From NCBI RefSeq assembly GCF_002160015.1, contig NZ_NFJT01000012.1:1-64000 (forward strand): a stretch of DNA of 64,000 bases, in the 5' to 3' direction. This document shows, one piece after another, positions 18,403 through 27,310 of the stretch; position 1 is the first letter of the stretch, and each line of letters begins with the position of its first letter. Made by a program: the position numbers and the translations under genes. The notes under the pieces were generated by a model, which worked only from the letters and a program-made list of their open reading frames with translations, ran no database searches and was not told the DNA's origin. The DNA is from Anaerofilum sp. An201 (GTDB lineage: Bacteria > Bacillota > Clostridia > Oscillospirales > Ruminococcaceae).

Positions 18403-19300
18403 CTACCACAGCGCCGCCGTTGGCCGCAAGCAGATGTTTTACACAAAAAGCACCCAGCGGCTGGCCCTGAATTTTGGCAAGCTGCAGACGGCTCTCGGCA
18501 CTGGCGAAGAAGGCTTCGTCGCTGCGGCGCACCACCGCCATAATGGTGGGGCCTGCACCCGAAATATATACGCCCAGTGCGCCCAGTTCGCGGGCAAGGC
18601 GGAAAACGTCCTCCCCGCCCGGCACCAGCGGCAGGCGGTAGCTCTGGTGCAGCGCGTCCTTGGTGGCCACGCCCAGCAGCTCGTAGTCGCCGTCACAGAA
18701 GGCCGCGGTGGCCAGCGCGGCGCGGGACAGGTTATACACCGCGTCCTTGAACGGCACGTTCTGCGGCAGCACGGCGCGCGCTTTGCGGGTGAGCAGCGGG
18801 AAATCCGGAATGAAGGCCGCGAAGGCCAGCTGCTCGCTGATGTCTTTTTTCACGCTGTACACCTGGCCTTCGTCCAACACGCTGGCCACAAAGCCGCCCA
18901 GCAGCGCCGGGGCCACGTTGTCGGGGTGGCCCTCGATGTTGGTGGCGAGGGTGAGCATCTGGCGGGGGGACAGCGGTCCTCCCATCAGCGCGTTGGCGCC
19001 CAGAATGCCCGCCACGATGCAGGCCGAGCTGGAACCCAGGCCGCGCGCCATCGGGATGGGGTTGGTCTGGGTGATGTGCATGCCCGGCACCGGACGCCCG
19101 CAGAAGGCAAAGGTGTCGGCAGCAGCGCGGTAGACCAGGTTGTCGGAGCCCTGGGGGATCTTGGTGCCGTCGGTGCTGGAGATGGAAAGGCTGTCGGCCA
19201 GTTCGAAGCGGACGGTGTTGTACAGGTCCACCGCCAGGCCCAGCGCGTCGAAACCGGCGCCCACGTTGGCGCTGGTGGCGGGTACTTTTACGGTTGTCAT
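18398..19300 (-). CDS. thrB: Homoserine kinase
   Basis: 300 residues of the GHMP kinase fold: ATSANVGAGFDALGLAVDLYN at the N-terminus, the phosphate-binding loop PMARGLGSSSACIVAG and the C-terminal GVYISGAGPTIMAVV. It phosphorylates homoserine for threonine synthesis. AAGGGGG lies before ATG 19300; the gene starts 18 bases after the hom stop. Confidence 0.96.
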   Translation of the reverse strand: MTTVKVPATSANVGAGFDALGLAVDLYNTVRFELADSLSISSTDGTKIPQGSDNLVYRAAADTFAFCGRPVPGMHITQTNPIPMARGLGSSSACIVAGILGANALMGGPLSPRQMLTLATNIEGHPDNVAPALLGGFVASVLDEGQVYSVKKDISEQLAFAAFIPDFPLLTRKARAVLPQNVPFKDAVYNLSRAALATAAFCDGDYELLGVATKDALHQSYRLPLVPGGEDVFRLARELGALGVYISGAGPTIMAVVRRSDEAFFASAESRLQLAKIQGQPLGAFCVKHLLAANGGAVVE

Positions 19301-19318
19301 CTCGTCACATCCCCCTTA

Positions 19319-20536
19319 TCAGTCGTTCAGCAGGCGCATCCAGATCGCCGGCGCACCGCCCGCAGCCTGCACCGCGGCGCACACATCGCGCAGCGCGGCG
19401 GCGTCCAGCGGAGCGGTGACGCACCAGGCGCCGCTCTGGGCCGGATGCGCTTCGGCGCCGGTCAGGCCGGACAGCACCTCGGGGGTCAGACCCTGCACAC
19501 GCATATAGTATGCATGACGGGCGGCGTCGGTGAAGCGGGCGTCGGACTCGCTGGGCTGCCAGAACAGCGCGGTGTGCACCCGGCTGCCGTAGCGCAGCGC
19601 GTCCATCACATCGGCCACCACTGCGCTGGCGGTGGCCAGCTTGCCGGCCCCCTTGCCGTACAGCATCACGTCGCCCAGCAGATCGGCCTGCAGGAGCACC
19701 GCGTTGTAGACGTCGTTCACATGGGCCAGCTGGTTGCTGTGGGGCACGAGCATCGGCTGCACACCGGCGCAGACCCCGCCGGCGTCCTGCGCGGCCCAGG
19801 CGATCAGCTTGACCGCACAGCCCAGCTTCGCGGCCAGGCGGATGTCTTCCGCCGTCACGCGGCGGATGCCCTCGGTGGGGATCTGGCGGGGGTAGACGTG
19901 GCGGCCAAAGGCAATGCTGGCCAGGATCGCGATCTTGCGGGCGGCGTCGGGGCCGTCCACATCGTCGGAGGGGTCTTTTGTCTCGGCGTATCCCAGCTTC
20001 TGCGCCAGGGCCAGAGCCTCGAAGAACTCCATGCCCTCCTTCTCCATCTTGTCCAGCATGAAGTTGGTGGTGCCGTTCACGATGCCCAGAATGCGCTGGA
20101 CGTTGTTGGCCGCCACGCTCTGGTACAGCGGCGTGATCAGCGGCATGCCGCCGCCCACGCTGGCCTCGAACAGGAAGGCCACCCCGTTGGCCCTGGCCAG
20201 CGCCAGCAGCTCGTCGCCGTGGGTGGCGACCAGCTCCTTGTTGCTGGTGACCACGCTGCGGCCGCTTTCCAGGCACTGCCTGACATACGGATAGGCGAAC
20301 TTGACGCCGCCGATGGTCTCCACCACCACCCGGACCTCCCCGTCGGCCAGGATGGGAGCCAGCTCGCGCACGAACAGCGCGGCGTCGGGATGCGCGGAGA
20401 AATCCCGCACATCCAGAATGTATTTGACCTCCACGGGTTCGCCCGCGTGGGCAGCCACCTGTGCGCCGTTGCGGCGCACCACCTCCAGCACGCCGCTGCC
20501 CACCGTGCCGAACCCCATGATCGCGATCTTTGCCAT
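19319..20536 (-). CDS. hom: Homoserine dehydrogenase with ACT domain
   Basis: 405 residues: NAD(P)-binding GFGTVGSGVLEVV, catalytic region GIVNGTTNFMLDKM and KDPSDDVDGPDAARK, and a C-terminal ACT domain for threonine feedback. AAAAGGGGAG precedes ATG 20536. It sits between the UPF0735 ACT protein and thrB. Confidence 0.96.
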   Translation of the reverse strand: MAKIAIMGFGTVGSGVLEVVRRNGAQVAAHAGEPVEVKYILDVRDFSAHPDAALFVRELAPILADGEVRVVVETIGGVKFAYPYVRQCLESGRSVVTSNKELVATHGDELLALARANGVAFLFEASVGGGMPLITPLYQSVAANNVQRILGIVNGTTNFMLDKMEKEGMEFFEALALAQKLGYAETKDPSDDVDGPDAARKIAILASIAFGRHVYPRQIPTEGIRRVTAEDIRLAAKLGCAVKLIAWAAQDAGGVCAGVQPMLVPHSNQLAHVNDVYNAVLLQADLLGDVMLYGKGAGKLATASAVVADVMDALRYGSRVHTALFWQPSESDARFTDAARHAYYMRVQGLTPEVLSGLTGAEAHPAQSGAWCVTAPLDAAALRDVCAAVQAAGGAPAIWMRLLND

Positions 20537-20579
20537 TTTCCTCTCTCCCCTTTTATAGCGTTTGCGCGCCGTGCGCCGC

Positions 20580-21005
20580 TCAGATCCCTCTGTGGATCTC
20601 CACCACGGTGCTCTGCCGGGCCAGCTGGGCCAGCATTTCGTCCACCGTCATCTGCATCGTGCCGGTCCGGATGGACACCGCAACCTGCGCCGCGCCGTTT
20701 TCCGGGGTGGACTGGTTGATGGTGACGATGCTTGCGCCCGCTGCCGAGATGCCCGCCAGCAGCGACTGCAGCGCGCCCGTCTGGTCCAGCAGGGTGGCCA
20801 TCACCGTGAGTACCTCGCGGCTGTTCTCGGCGTCGAAAATGCAATCCTTGTACTTATAAAACGCGCTGCGCGACAGGTCCGCACGGCGCGCGGCAGCCGA
20901 GATATTCTTGGCCTCGCCGCTGGCCAGCAGCTCTTTGGCGCGCAGCACCTTCAAAAACACATCGGGCAGCACGCTGGCTTCCACCAGCAAAAAACGTTTT
21001 TCCAT
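20580..21005 (-). CDS. UPF0735 ACT-domain regulator (PheB-like)
   Basis: 141 residues: a short N-terminal helix-turn-helix-like part (ISAAARRADLSRSAFYKYKD) and a C-terminal ACT domain. The family is common next to hom in Clostridia and is thought to sense an amino acid. ATG 21005 follows AGGTGG by six bases. First gene of the ACT-hom-thrB operon, so it may regulate it. Confidence 0.85.
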   Translation of the reverse strand: MEKRFLLVEASVLPDVFLKVLRAKELLASGEAKNISAAARRADLSRSAFYKYKDCIFDAENSREVLTVMATLLDQTGALQSLLAGISAAGASIVTINQSTPENGAAQVAVSIRTGTMQMTVDEMLAQLARQSTVVEIHRGI

Positions 21006-21046
21006 TGTTGTCCACCTTCTATGCACAAATGTTTTCGATAATGCAC

Positions 21047-21075
21047 AATATAGCACCGCTCAGCAGAAGTTTCAA
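21047..21075 (-). promoter_or_regulatory. Promoter of the ACT-hom-thrB operon
   Basis: TTGAAA (21070-21075), a 17-base spacer and TATATT (21047-21052) on the minus strand. Confidence 0.7.
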
Positions 21076-21161
21076 CCTTTTTCGTGTTTTTAAACAAAAT
21101 TTTGGTAAAACGCAAAAGATTGGCTGTGCGCGGCGGCCTTTTGTTACGCAAATCGCCCATA

Positions 21162-21194
21162 GAAAAACCCCTGTCCGCGATGTACGGACAGGGG
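21162..21194 (-). terminator. Terminator of the PBP gene
   Basis: Perfect stem CCCCTGTCCG / CGGACAGGGG (21168-21194) followed on the minus strand by TTTTTC. Confidence 0.85.
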
Positions 21195-21218
21195 CGTGCA
21201 ATTGTTCTTGGGTGCGCG

Positions 21219-23588
21219 TCAGTTGTGCGCGCTGCACAGCGCAGGCACATTGTCTGCCAGGTAGTAGCCCACCTCTGTGCCGGGACAGTTGGGACCTGCC
21301 AGGTCGCCTGTCTCGGTGCAGAAGCGCTGGGAAACCACATCGCTGTCGTAGGGGAAATCCTTGTGCTCCTTGCCGGTGAGCACAGCGGTGGCGTAATTCT
21401 TGTAGGCGATCTGCGGCACCTTGCTGTTCTGCGCGTTCAGGTTGCCGCCCATCGAGTGGGGCTCGTCGTAGCCGTACCACACGGCGGTGACATAGTAGGG
21501 GCTGACGCCCATGAACATATAATCCTTCCAATCCTGGGTGGTACCGGTCTTACCGATGATCTCCATACCGCCAATGCTGCTGATTCCGCTGCCGGCAGCA
21601 GTGCCAAAACTGGCGGCAACCGGGTTGCGCAGCAGACGGTTCATGACGGTGGCCGTCTCGGTGGTGAGAGCCTGTACGTCGGTGCTCTCGGCCTGCATAT
21701 AGATCTCGCCGTTGGGATACTCGATGGTGGTGAAGAAGGTGGGGGTGTGGTACACGCCGCCGTTGCCGAACATCTGGTAGGCGCCCGCCATCTCCAGCGG
21801 CGTGACGCCGTTGGTGAGGTTGCCCAGCACCAGCGGAGAGAAGTCCTCATCGTTGTGAGAAGCGTCTTCTGCAGAGGTAACCAGGCTGCTCATGTTCAGG
21901 GTATCGTGCATAAAGGTGAAGATGTTGTCGATGCCCACCAGGTTGGCGATCTGCACCGGGATAGTGTTGAGTGAGCGGCCCAGCGCCATATACACTTGCA
22001 TCTGACCGTACTTGGCACGGCCGTAGTTCTGAGGCCAATCCTTCATCTGACCGGGATGTTCTTCATCGGGAATCTGCTTGAGGGGCTCGTCCTGCCACAT
22101 GTCGGAATAGTGGGTGACGCGGTATTCAATGCCGAGCGAATACGCGCCGATCGGCTTCATGGTAGAACCGCTCTGGTGCGGCTGCAGGGCGCGGTTGCTG
22201 ATGCGGTCGGCCTTTTTCTCGCCCAGGCCGCCCACAACGGCCTTCACCTGGCCGTTGGAATGGTCCAGCGTGATCATCGCGCCGTTGGTCGTGATGGTTT
22301 TCAGCGGCAGGTTGTTGGAGCTGTACACCTGGTTGCCGTTCTCGTCCAGAACGGGCGTCTCGCCGTCCTGGAACACGCCGTCGGCATCCTCCACCTGGAT
22401 GGGGCGGGGATAGAAGGTGCCGTCGCTGTTGAGCATCACCTTTTCCATCTCCTGCTGCATGAAGGGATCGACGGTCAGGCGCACCACAAAGCCCTGGGTA
22501 TTGAGGAAATTGTAGGCTTCGGCGCTGGTTTCAAATCCCTCTTTCTCCTGCACCAGCGGGATGATCTGATCCAGCGCGGCGTCGGTGAACCAGGAGTTGT
22601 TGGAGGTATGGGTGACGGTCTCCTGTTCCTGCTCCTCGGCCAGCACCAGCGGGTATGCCTGCCACTCGTTTTTCTCCTCTTCGGTGATCATCCCCTGCTC
22701 GTACATAAAGCGCAGCACCGTGTTGCGGCGCAGGATGTGCTCCTCGGGGTTGGTGGCGGGGTTGTATTTGGTGGGGTTTTTGGTGATGGCGGCGATGCTG
22801 GCGCACTCGGCCAGGTTGAGGTCGCTGACATGCTTGTTGAAATACTGGTTGGCGCCCGCCTCCACGCCGGCCAGCTGGCCGGTGAGACTGATGGTGTTGA
22901 GGTAGGCCTCCATGATCTGCTCGGGGGAATAGCGGTTGCGCAGACCGATGGCGCGGAACACCTCGCGGATCTTGCGCAGCGGGTCGGTCTCGTTGTCGCC
23001 GGTGATGTTCTTGATCAGCTGCTGGTCGATGGTGGACGCGCCCTGCATCGTGTCAAACAGGCCGAACGTGCCGCCGGTGATCTTGCTCACCACCATATTC
23101 ACCGCCGCCGCCGCTGTGCGGGTGGGGTTGAAGCCCATATGGGTCCAGAAGCTCTGGTCCTCGGTGGCGATGAACGCGTTGACAAGATCTTCGGGGATCT
23201 CGCCCCAGTCCACCCATGTACGCTGCTGGTCGCTGTACAGGCGGGTGTATTCCACCCATTCGCCGGTGTCGTGGTCCTGGGCGAGGAAACGGGTGGTGTA
23301 GCTGAGCTTGATCTGGTCGAGGTTGAGCAGATCGGCGTCGTTGGCCGTGGCGTTGACAACATACTGGCTGAGCAGCACGGCCGCCACCGACCCGATCATC
23401 ACGCCCACACAGCACATGATGACGATGAATTTTCCAAGATTCAGAAAAATGCTCTTTGCCACGCTGCCGGGCGTCCTTTTCTTTTTGCTGCCGCGGCGCT
23501 TCGAGGCGTGCGGCTGACCGGGCGCTTTGGCCTGCGGCTGACGCTTATCGTTGGTTGCGATGGGGATCGCCTCCTTTTCTTTTTGCAT
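21219..23588 (-). CDS. Class A penicillin-binding protein (glycosyltransferase/transpeptidase)
   Basis: 789 residues. A Lys/Arg-rich cytosolic tail and one membrane span (about residues 50-75) precede the GT51 domain with ATEDQSFWTHMGFN and GASTIDQQLIKN. The transpeptidase has SGSTMKP (SxxK), RSLNTIP (SxN) and IGKTGTTQD (KTG). It polymerises and cross-links peptidoglycan. The first ATG (23588) has no ribosome site. A strong AAAAGGAGG lies inside the first codons, 8 bases before an in-frame ATC at 23561, so the true start is uncertain. A GTG or ATG alternative is absent there. Confidence 0.93.
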   Translation of the reverse strand: MQKEKEAIPIATNDKRQPQAKAPGQPHASKRRGSKKKRTPGSVAKSIFLNLGKFIVIMCCVGVMIGSVAAVLLSQYVVNATANDADLLNLDQIKLSYTTRFLAQDHDTGEWVEYTRLYSDQQRTWVDWGEIPEDLVNAFIATEDQSFWTHMGFNPTRTAAAAVNMVVSKITGGTFGLFDTMQGASTIDQQLIKNITGDNETDPLRKIREVFRAIGLRNRYSPEQIMEAYLNTISLTGQLAGVEAGANQYFNKHVSDLNLAECASIAAITKNPTKYNPATNPEEHILRRNTVLRFMYEQGMITEEEKNEWQAYPLVLAEEQEQETVTHTSNNSWFTDAALDQIIPLVQEKEGFETSAEAYNFLNTQGFVVRLTVDPFMQQEMEKVMLNSDGTFYPRPIQVEDADGVFQDGETPVLDENGNQVYSSNNLPLKTITTNGAMITLDHSNGQVKAVVGGLGEKKADRISNRALQPHQSGSTMKPIGAYSLGIEYRVTHYSDMWQDEPLKQIPDEEHPGQMKDWPQNYGRAKYGQMQVYMALGRSLNTIPVQIANLVGIDNIFTFMHDTLNMSSLVTSAEDASHNDEDFSPLVLGNLTNGVTPLEMAGAYQMFGNGGVYHTPTFFTTIEYPNGEIYMQAESTDVQALTTETATVMNRLLRNPVAASFGTAAGSGISSIGGMEIIGKTGTTQDWKDYMFMGVSPYYVTAVWYGYDEPHSMGGNLNAQNSKVPQIAYKNYATAVLTGKEHKDFPYDSDVVSQRFCTETGDLAGPNCPGTEVGYYLADNVPALCSAHN

Positions 23589-23644
23589 GTATACGAGACG
23601 GCCGGGGATCGTCCGGCCCTGCACCCACAAAGCAGATATACTGT

Positions 23645-23650
23645 ATTATA
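23645..23650 (-). promoter_or_regulatory. Extended -10 promoter of the PBP gene
   Basis: TGGTATAAT on the minus strand, an extended -10; the -35 region (TGTCAT, 17 bases upstream) is weak. The predicted transcript starts near 23638. Confidence 0.55.
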
Positions 23651-23757
23651 CCACATTTGCGGCTGCCATGACAGAGAAAAACTGTGAAACCTTCCGCTTT
23701 GGCGACTAAACTCCCCAAACACCGGCCAGACTTGCAGCAAAAGGAAGGTGAAACACG

Positions 23758-24060
23758 GTGACTTTGAAGCGATGGTTTGTGCTGCTTTTGCCGGTGTGCC
23801 TGCTGGCGCTGGGCGTGAGCCTGTGGTTTCTGCTGCGCCCCGCGCCTGCGCCCGAAACGCCCGCGCCGCTGTATGTGCTGGCGGACCGGGGCGGACGGGT
23901 GGCGGTGTATGGGCCGGAAGGACGCGAGGGGGAACCGGTGCGTGTGTATGAGATCCACACAAGGCTCCTGCCCGAGCCCGACCAGCAGCGGCTGCAGCGG
24001 GGCGTGCCGGTGTACACCGAGCGGGAGCTGCAGCAGCGCCTGGAAGATTACGGATTGTAG
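23758..24060 (+). CDS. Small membrane-anchored protein with BofC C-terminal-like domain
   Basis: 100 residues: one N-terminal membrane span (about 5-27) and an exposed domain that reads YVLADRGGRVAVYG...YEIHTRLLPEPDQ and ends RELQQRLEDYGL. This pattern is that of the BofC C-terminal domain, known from B. subtilis as a brake on SpoIVB signalling during pro-sigma-K processing. The start is GTG 23758 with GGAAGGTG upstream. It is divergent from the PBP gene. The sporulation link is inference, but an intact sigK-like gene lies in this window. Confidence 0.65.
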   Translation: MTLKRWFVLLLPVCLLALGVSLWFLLRPAPAPETPAPLYVLADRGGRVAVYGPEGREGEPVRVYEIHTRLLPEPDQQRLQRGVPVYTERELQQRLEDYGL

Positions 24061-24063
24061 CGC

Positions 24064-24432
24064 TCAGCGCACGGGGATGATCTCGATCCAGTAGCCGTCC
24101 GGGTCCGAGATGAAGTAGATCCCCATGCCGGGATTCTCATAACAGATGCAGCCCATCTCGGCGTGCAGCGCGTGGGCGGCGGCGAAGTCGTCCACATGGA
24201 ACGCCAGGTGGATCTCGTTGTCGCCCAGGTTGTACGGCTGGGTGCGGCCGCGCAGCCAAGTCAGCTCCAGCTGGTGGGTGGTCTCGCCGTCGCCCAGGAA
24301 CACCAGCGTGAAGCTGCCGTCGGACGCCTCCTTGCGGCCCATCTCCTGCAGGCCCAGCGCGCGGGTGTAGAACGCGAGGCTCTTTTCCAGGTCCAGCACG
24401 TTCAGGTTGTTATGGGCAAACCGAAACTGCAT
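24064..24432 (-). CDS. VOC/glyoxalase-family protein
   Basis: 122 residues with the two-repeat VOC fold: NNLNVLDLEKSLAFYTRALGLQ, HQLELTW, HLAFHVDDF and YFISDPDGYWIEIIP. Metal-site residues H, E, H and E are in the expected places, so a lactoylglutathione-lyase-like activity is possible. AAAGGAG stands 10 bases before ATG 24432; a GTG nine bases upstream is too close to the ribosome site. Confidence 0.85.
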   Translation of the reverse strand: MQFRFAHNNLNVLDLEKSLAFYTRALGLQEMGRKEASDGSFTLVFLGDGETTHQLELTWLRGRTQPYNLGDNEIHLAFHVDDFAAAHALHAEMGCICYENPGMGIYFISDPDGYWIEIIPVR

Positions 24433-24551
24433 AGTTGCCACTCTCCTTTTTTCTCCTCATATATAAAAACGAAGCTGCCGCCCGAAATCCTGCACGGACG
24501 GCAGGATTTTTTTGTGTTTTGGAAAACACCGGAAGCAGGACATACTGTTTT

Positions 24552-24580
24552 ATTATAGCCAAAGCGCCCTGTTTTTGCAA
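24552..24580 (-). promoter_or_regulatory. Promoter of the VOC gene
   Basis: TTGCAA (24575-24580), a 17-base spacer and TATAAT (24552-24557) on the minus strand. The leader of about 110 bases contains a hairpin (24487-24511). Confidence 0.7.
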
Positions 24581-24595
24581 GCGTCCTCTGCGGCG

Positions 24596-24624
24596 TTGTA
24601 CAGTCTGCCAATATATGATATAAT
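24596..24624 (+). promoter_or_regulatory. Promoter of the FkbH operon
   Basis: TTGTAC (24596-24601), a 17-base spacer and TATAAT (24619-24624). It stands back to back with the VOC promoter and starts the five-gene plus-strand operon. Confidence 0.75.
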
Positions 24625-24705
24625 GTGGCAGAGCGGCCTTTTTGCAATGCGGCCGCGGCAACGGGAATGCGCACGGGATGCGCAAAATACAGGAGGTATG
24701 TGTTT

Positions 24706-26484
24706 GTGAACATGCTGCAATATCCCTTCGACTCCGCTCTGATCTTACAGAAAAAGCGCAGCCTGAAACGCCAGCTGCTGCAGAAGGAAGGCCTGGTGCC
24801 CAAAAAGGTGGCCATCCTCAGCGGCAGCACCATCGGCGAAGTGAAAAATATTCTGGAACTGTTTTTGCTCGACAGCGGCATCCAGCCCACCTTTTACGAG
24901 GGCGGCTATGCGCTGTTTTACGAGAACCTCGTGTTCGACGACGGCAGCCTGGCCGCCTTTGCGCCGGACGTGATCTACATCCACACCAGCCTGCGCAATC
25001 TGGTGAACCTGCCCACCCAGGCCGACAGCCCCGCCCAGTGCGCCGAAAAGCTGGCCGCCGAGACCGCCCGCTGGAAACAGGTGTGGCAGGCTGCCGCCCG
25101 CTTTGGCTGCCCGGTGATCCAGAACAACTTCGACCTGCCCACCTACCGCGTGATGGGCAACCTGGACGCCGCCGACTGCCACGGGCGGGTGCATTTCGTG
25201 CGCGAGATGAACCGGATGCTGGCCGAATACGCCGCCTCCACCCCCAACTTCTACATCAACGACCTGGCCTATCTGCAGGCGATGCGCGGCATGGACGCCT
25301 TCTCCGACCCCACCGCCTGGTACGCCTACAAATACGCCTGCGCCATCGACTGCATCCCCGACCTGTGCCACAGCGTGGCGAACATCATCAAAAGCCTGCT
25401 GGGGCGCAACAAAAAGCTGGTGGCCTGCGACCTGGACAACACCCTGTGGGGCGGCATCATCGGCGACGACGGCGCCGAGGGGATCGCCATCGGCAGCGAG
25501 ACGCCCGCCGGCATGGCGCACGCCGAGCTGCAGAGCTATCTGAAAGAGCTGGGACGGATGGGCGTTCTGCTGAGCGTTTGCAGCAAGAACGAGGAGGCCA
25601 ACGCGCTGGGCGGCTTTGAGCGCGCCGAGAGCGTGCTGAAACGGGACGACTTCGTCTCCTTCAAGGCCAACTGGGACCCCAAACATCTGAATCTGGCCGC
25701 CACCGCGCAGGAGCTGAACATCCTGCCCGACAGCTTTGTGTTCCTGGACGACAATCCCGCCGAGCGGGAGATCGTGCGCCGGGAACTGCCGGGCGTGACG
25801 GTGCCCGAACTGGGTGCGCCCGAGCAGTATCTGCAGGTGCTGGACCGCGGCGGGTATTTTGAAGCCACCTCCCTTTCGGCCGACGACCGCAAGCGCGCCG
25901 AGATGTACCGCCAGAACCAGCAGCGCGCCGCGCTGGAGCAGAGCTTCGGCAACTACGAGGACTACCTGAAGAGCCTGGAGATGGAGTGTGAGATCGGGCC
26001 GTTCAGCCCGGCGCACGCCGAGCGCATCACCCAGCTGATCAACAAGACCAACCAGTTCAACCTCACCACCCGCCGCTACACCGCCGCCGAGGTGGAAGGC
26101 ATCATGCAGGACCCCGCCTGCCTCACCCTCTACGGCAAGCTGACCGACAAGTTCGGCGACAACGGCATCGTCACCGCCATCATCGGCCACCAGACCGGCG
26201 AGGTGCTGGAGATCGACCTGTGGATCATGAGCTGCCGCACCTTCAAGCGCCGTTTGGAGCACGCCATGTTCGACCAGCTGGTGGCCGACGCCGCCACGCG
26301 GGGGGTGAAAACCATCGTTGGGCGCTACCTTCCCACCGCAAAGAACTTGTTGGTGAGCGATTTTTATGCTACAATAGGGTTTGAAAAAACCGCCGAAAAC
26401 GAGGACGGCAGCCGCACCTTTGTCTTTACCGGCTTTGACGGCTACCAGCCCCAGTGCGGCGTGATGGAAATCCGGCGGGTATAA
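24706..26484 (+). CDS. FkbH-like HAD protein (acyl/glyceryl-ACP loading)
   Basis: 592 residues with three parts. An SGNH-like N-terminal domain (about 30-230) is followed by a HAD phosphatase domain with the DxDxT motif at D242/D244/T246 (ACDLDNTLWGGIIGDDG) and FLDDNPAER. The C-terminal part (about 430-592) is a GNAT-like domain (INKTNQFNLTTRRY, KTIVGRYLPTAKN). FkbH proteins load a glyceryl unit from 1,3-bisphosphoglycerate onto an ACP in polyketide and some surface-glycan pathways. An ACP gene follows 26 bases downstream. GTG 24706 has AGGAGG 9 bases upstream; ATG 24712 is the alternative. Confidence 0.88.
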   Translation: MNMLQYPFDSALILQKKRSLKRQLLQKEGLVPKKVAILSGSTIGEVKNILELFLLDSGIQPTFYEGGYALFYENLVFDDGSLAAFAPDVIYIHTSLRNLVNLPTQADSPAQCAEKLAAETARWKQVWQAAARFGCPVIQNNFDLPTYRVMGNLDAADCHGRVHFVREMNRMLAEYAASTPNFYINDLAYLQAMRGMDAFSDPTAWYAYKYACAIDCIPDLCHSVANIIKSLLGRNKKLVACDLDNTLWGGIIGDDGAEGIAIGSETPAGMAHAELQSYLKELGRMGVLLSVCSKNEEANALGGFERAESVLKRDDFVSFKANWDPKHLNLAATAQELNILPDSFVFLDDNPAEREIVRRELPGVTVPELGAPEQYLQVLDRGGYFEATSLSADDRKRAEMYRQNQQRAALEQSFGNYEDYLKSLEMECEIGPFSPAHAERITQLINKTNQFNLTTRRYTAAEVEGIMQDPACLTLYGKLTDKFGDNGIVTAIIGHQTGEVLEIDLWIMSCRTFKRRLEHAMFDQLVADAATRGVKTIVGRYLPTAKNLLVSDFYATIGFEKTAENEDGSRTFVFTGFDGYQPQCGVMEIRRV

Positions 26485-26510
26485 CACCGCCGTGCAAAGG
26501 AGATAGAAAC

Positions 26511-26753
26511 ATGGACGAGAAAACCATTCTGGCTGCTGTGCAGGACATTTTCCGCGACAACTTCGACGACGAGGAGCTGGTGATCACCCGCGAGACCTGC
26601 GCCGACGACATCGAGGACTGGGACAGCCTGGAGCAGATCAACCTGCTGACCGCCATCGAGAAGAAATTCGGCCTGAAATTCCAGCTTGCCGACGTGCGCG
26701 GCCTTGCCAACGTGGGCGATCTGCTGGACCTGATCGCGCGGATGACCGCCTGA
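26511..26753 (+). CDS. Acyl carrier protein
   Basis: 80 acidic residues with the phosphopantetheine site DWDSLEQINLL (Ser39) and the following TAIEKKFGLKFQLADV helix typical of ACPs that work with FkbH proteins. GGAGATAGAAAC precedes the ATG. It is not in a fatty-acid operon, so it is a dedicated carrier for this cluster. Confidence 0.9.
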   Translation: MDEKTILAAVQDIFRDNFDDEELVITRETCADDIEDWDSLEQINLLTAIEKKFGLKFQLADVRGLANVGDLLDLIARMTA

Positions 26754-26839
26754 GATTTCGGCTGATTGTATCACCAGCGCAGGGGCGCGCCGCTTTGCGG
26801 ACGTGCCTTCTGCGCTTTTGTTTTGAGAGGGAGTTTTTC

Positions 26840-27256
26840 ATGAACAGTTATACGCTGGCCGACATTCAGCCCGGCCTGACCGAGTCCTTCACCGTCACGG
26901 TGACCGAGGAGATGATGGAGCAGTTCCACGCTTTCAGCGGCGATTGCAGCCCCATCCACATGAGCGAGGAATACGCACAGCAGCGCGGATTTCCCGGCCG
27001 TGTGTGCTATGGGATGCTGGGCGCGGGCTTCTTCTCCACCCTGGCGGGAGTGTATCTTCCCGGCGAACACTGCCTGCTGCACAGCGTGGAGTGCAAGTTT
27101 GCAAAGCCGGTGTTCATCGGCGATGTGCTGACCGTGTCCGGCACCGTGACCGAGGTGAACGACACCTTCGGCGAGATCACCATCAAGGCCAGCCTGACCA
27201 ACCAGGACGGCAAAAAGGTGACCCGCGGCGTGATCAAGGCCGGCGTGGCGAAATAA
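26840..27256 (+). CDS. MaoC-like hot-dog dehydratase/hydratase
   Basis: 138 residues with the MaoC active-site pattern FSGDCSPIHMSEEYAQQRGFPGRVCYGMLG (Asp and His of the hydratase motif) and the C-terminal EITIKASLTNQDGKKV strand. The family adds or removes water at enoyl thioesters on CoA or ACP. GAGAGGGAG lies before the ATG. Third gene of the FkbH cluster, 86 bases after the ACP gene. Confidence 0.88.
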   Translation: MNSYTLADIQPGLTESFTVTVTEEMMEQFHAFSGDCSPIHMSEEYAQQRGFPGRVCYGMLGAGFFSTLAGVYLPGEHCLLHSVECKFAKPVFIGDVLTVSGTVTEVNDTFGEITIKASLTNQDGKKVTRGVIKAGVAK

Positions 27257-27310
27257 ACCAGAGCAGACCCGGCCCTTACACGGCCGGACGTAAAGAAAGG
27301 AACGACTGAG

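Noticed and set aside
18356-20719. A 787-codon plus-strand open frame
   Set aside because: Mirror frame of thrB and hom, both of which have full sets of family motifs.
24485-24515. A plus-strand terminator-like hairpin (AAATCCTGC / GCAGGATTT plus T run)
   Set aside because: No plus-strand gene lies just before it and it falls within the leader of the minus-strand VOC gene, so I did not list it as a terminator.
24745-26487. A 580-codon minus-strand open frame
   Set aside because: Mirror frame of the FkbH gene; composition is Val/Gly/Ala/His repeats without domains.
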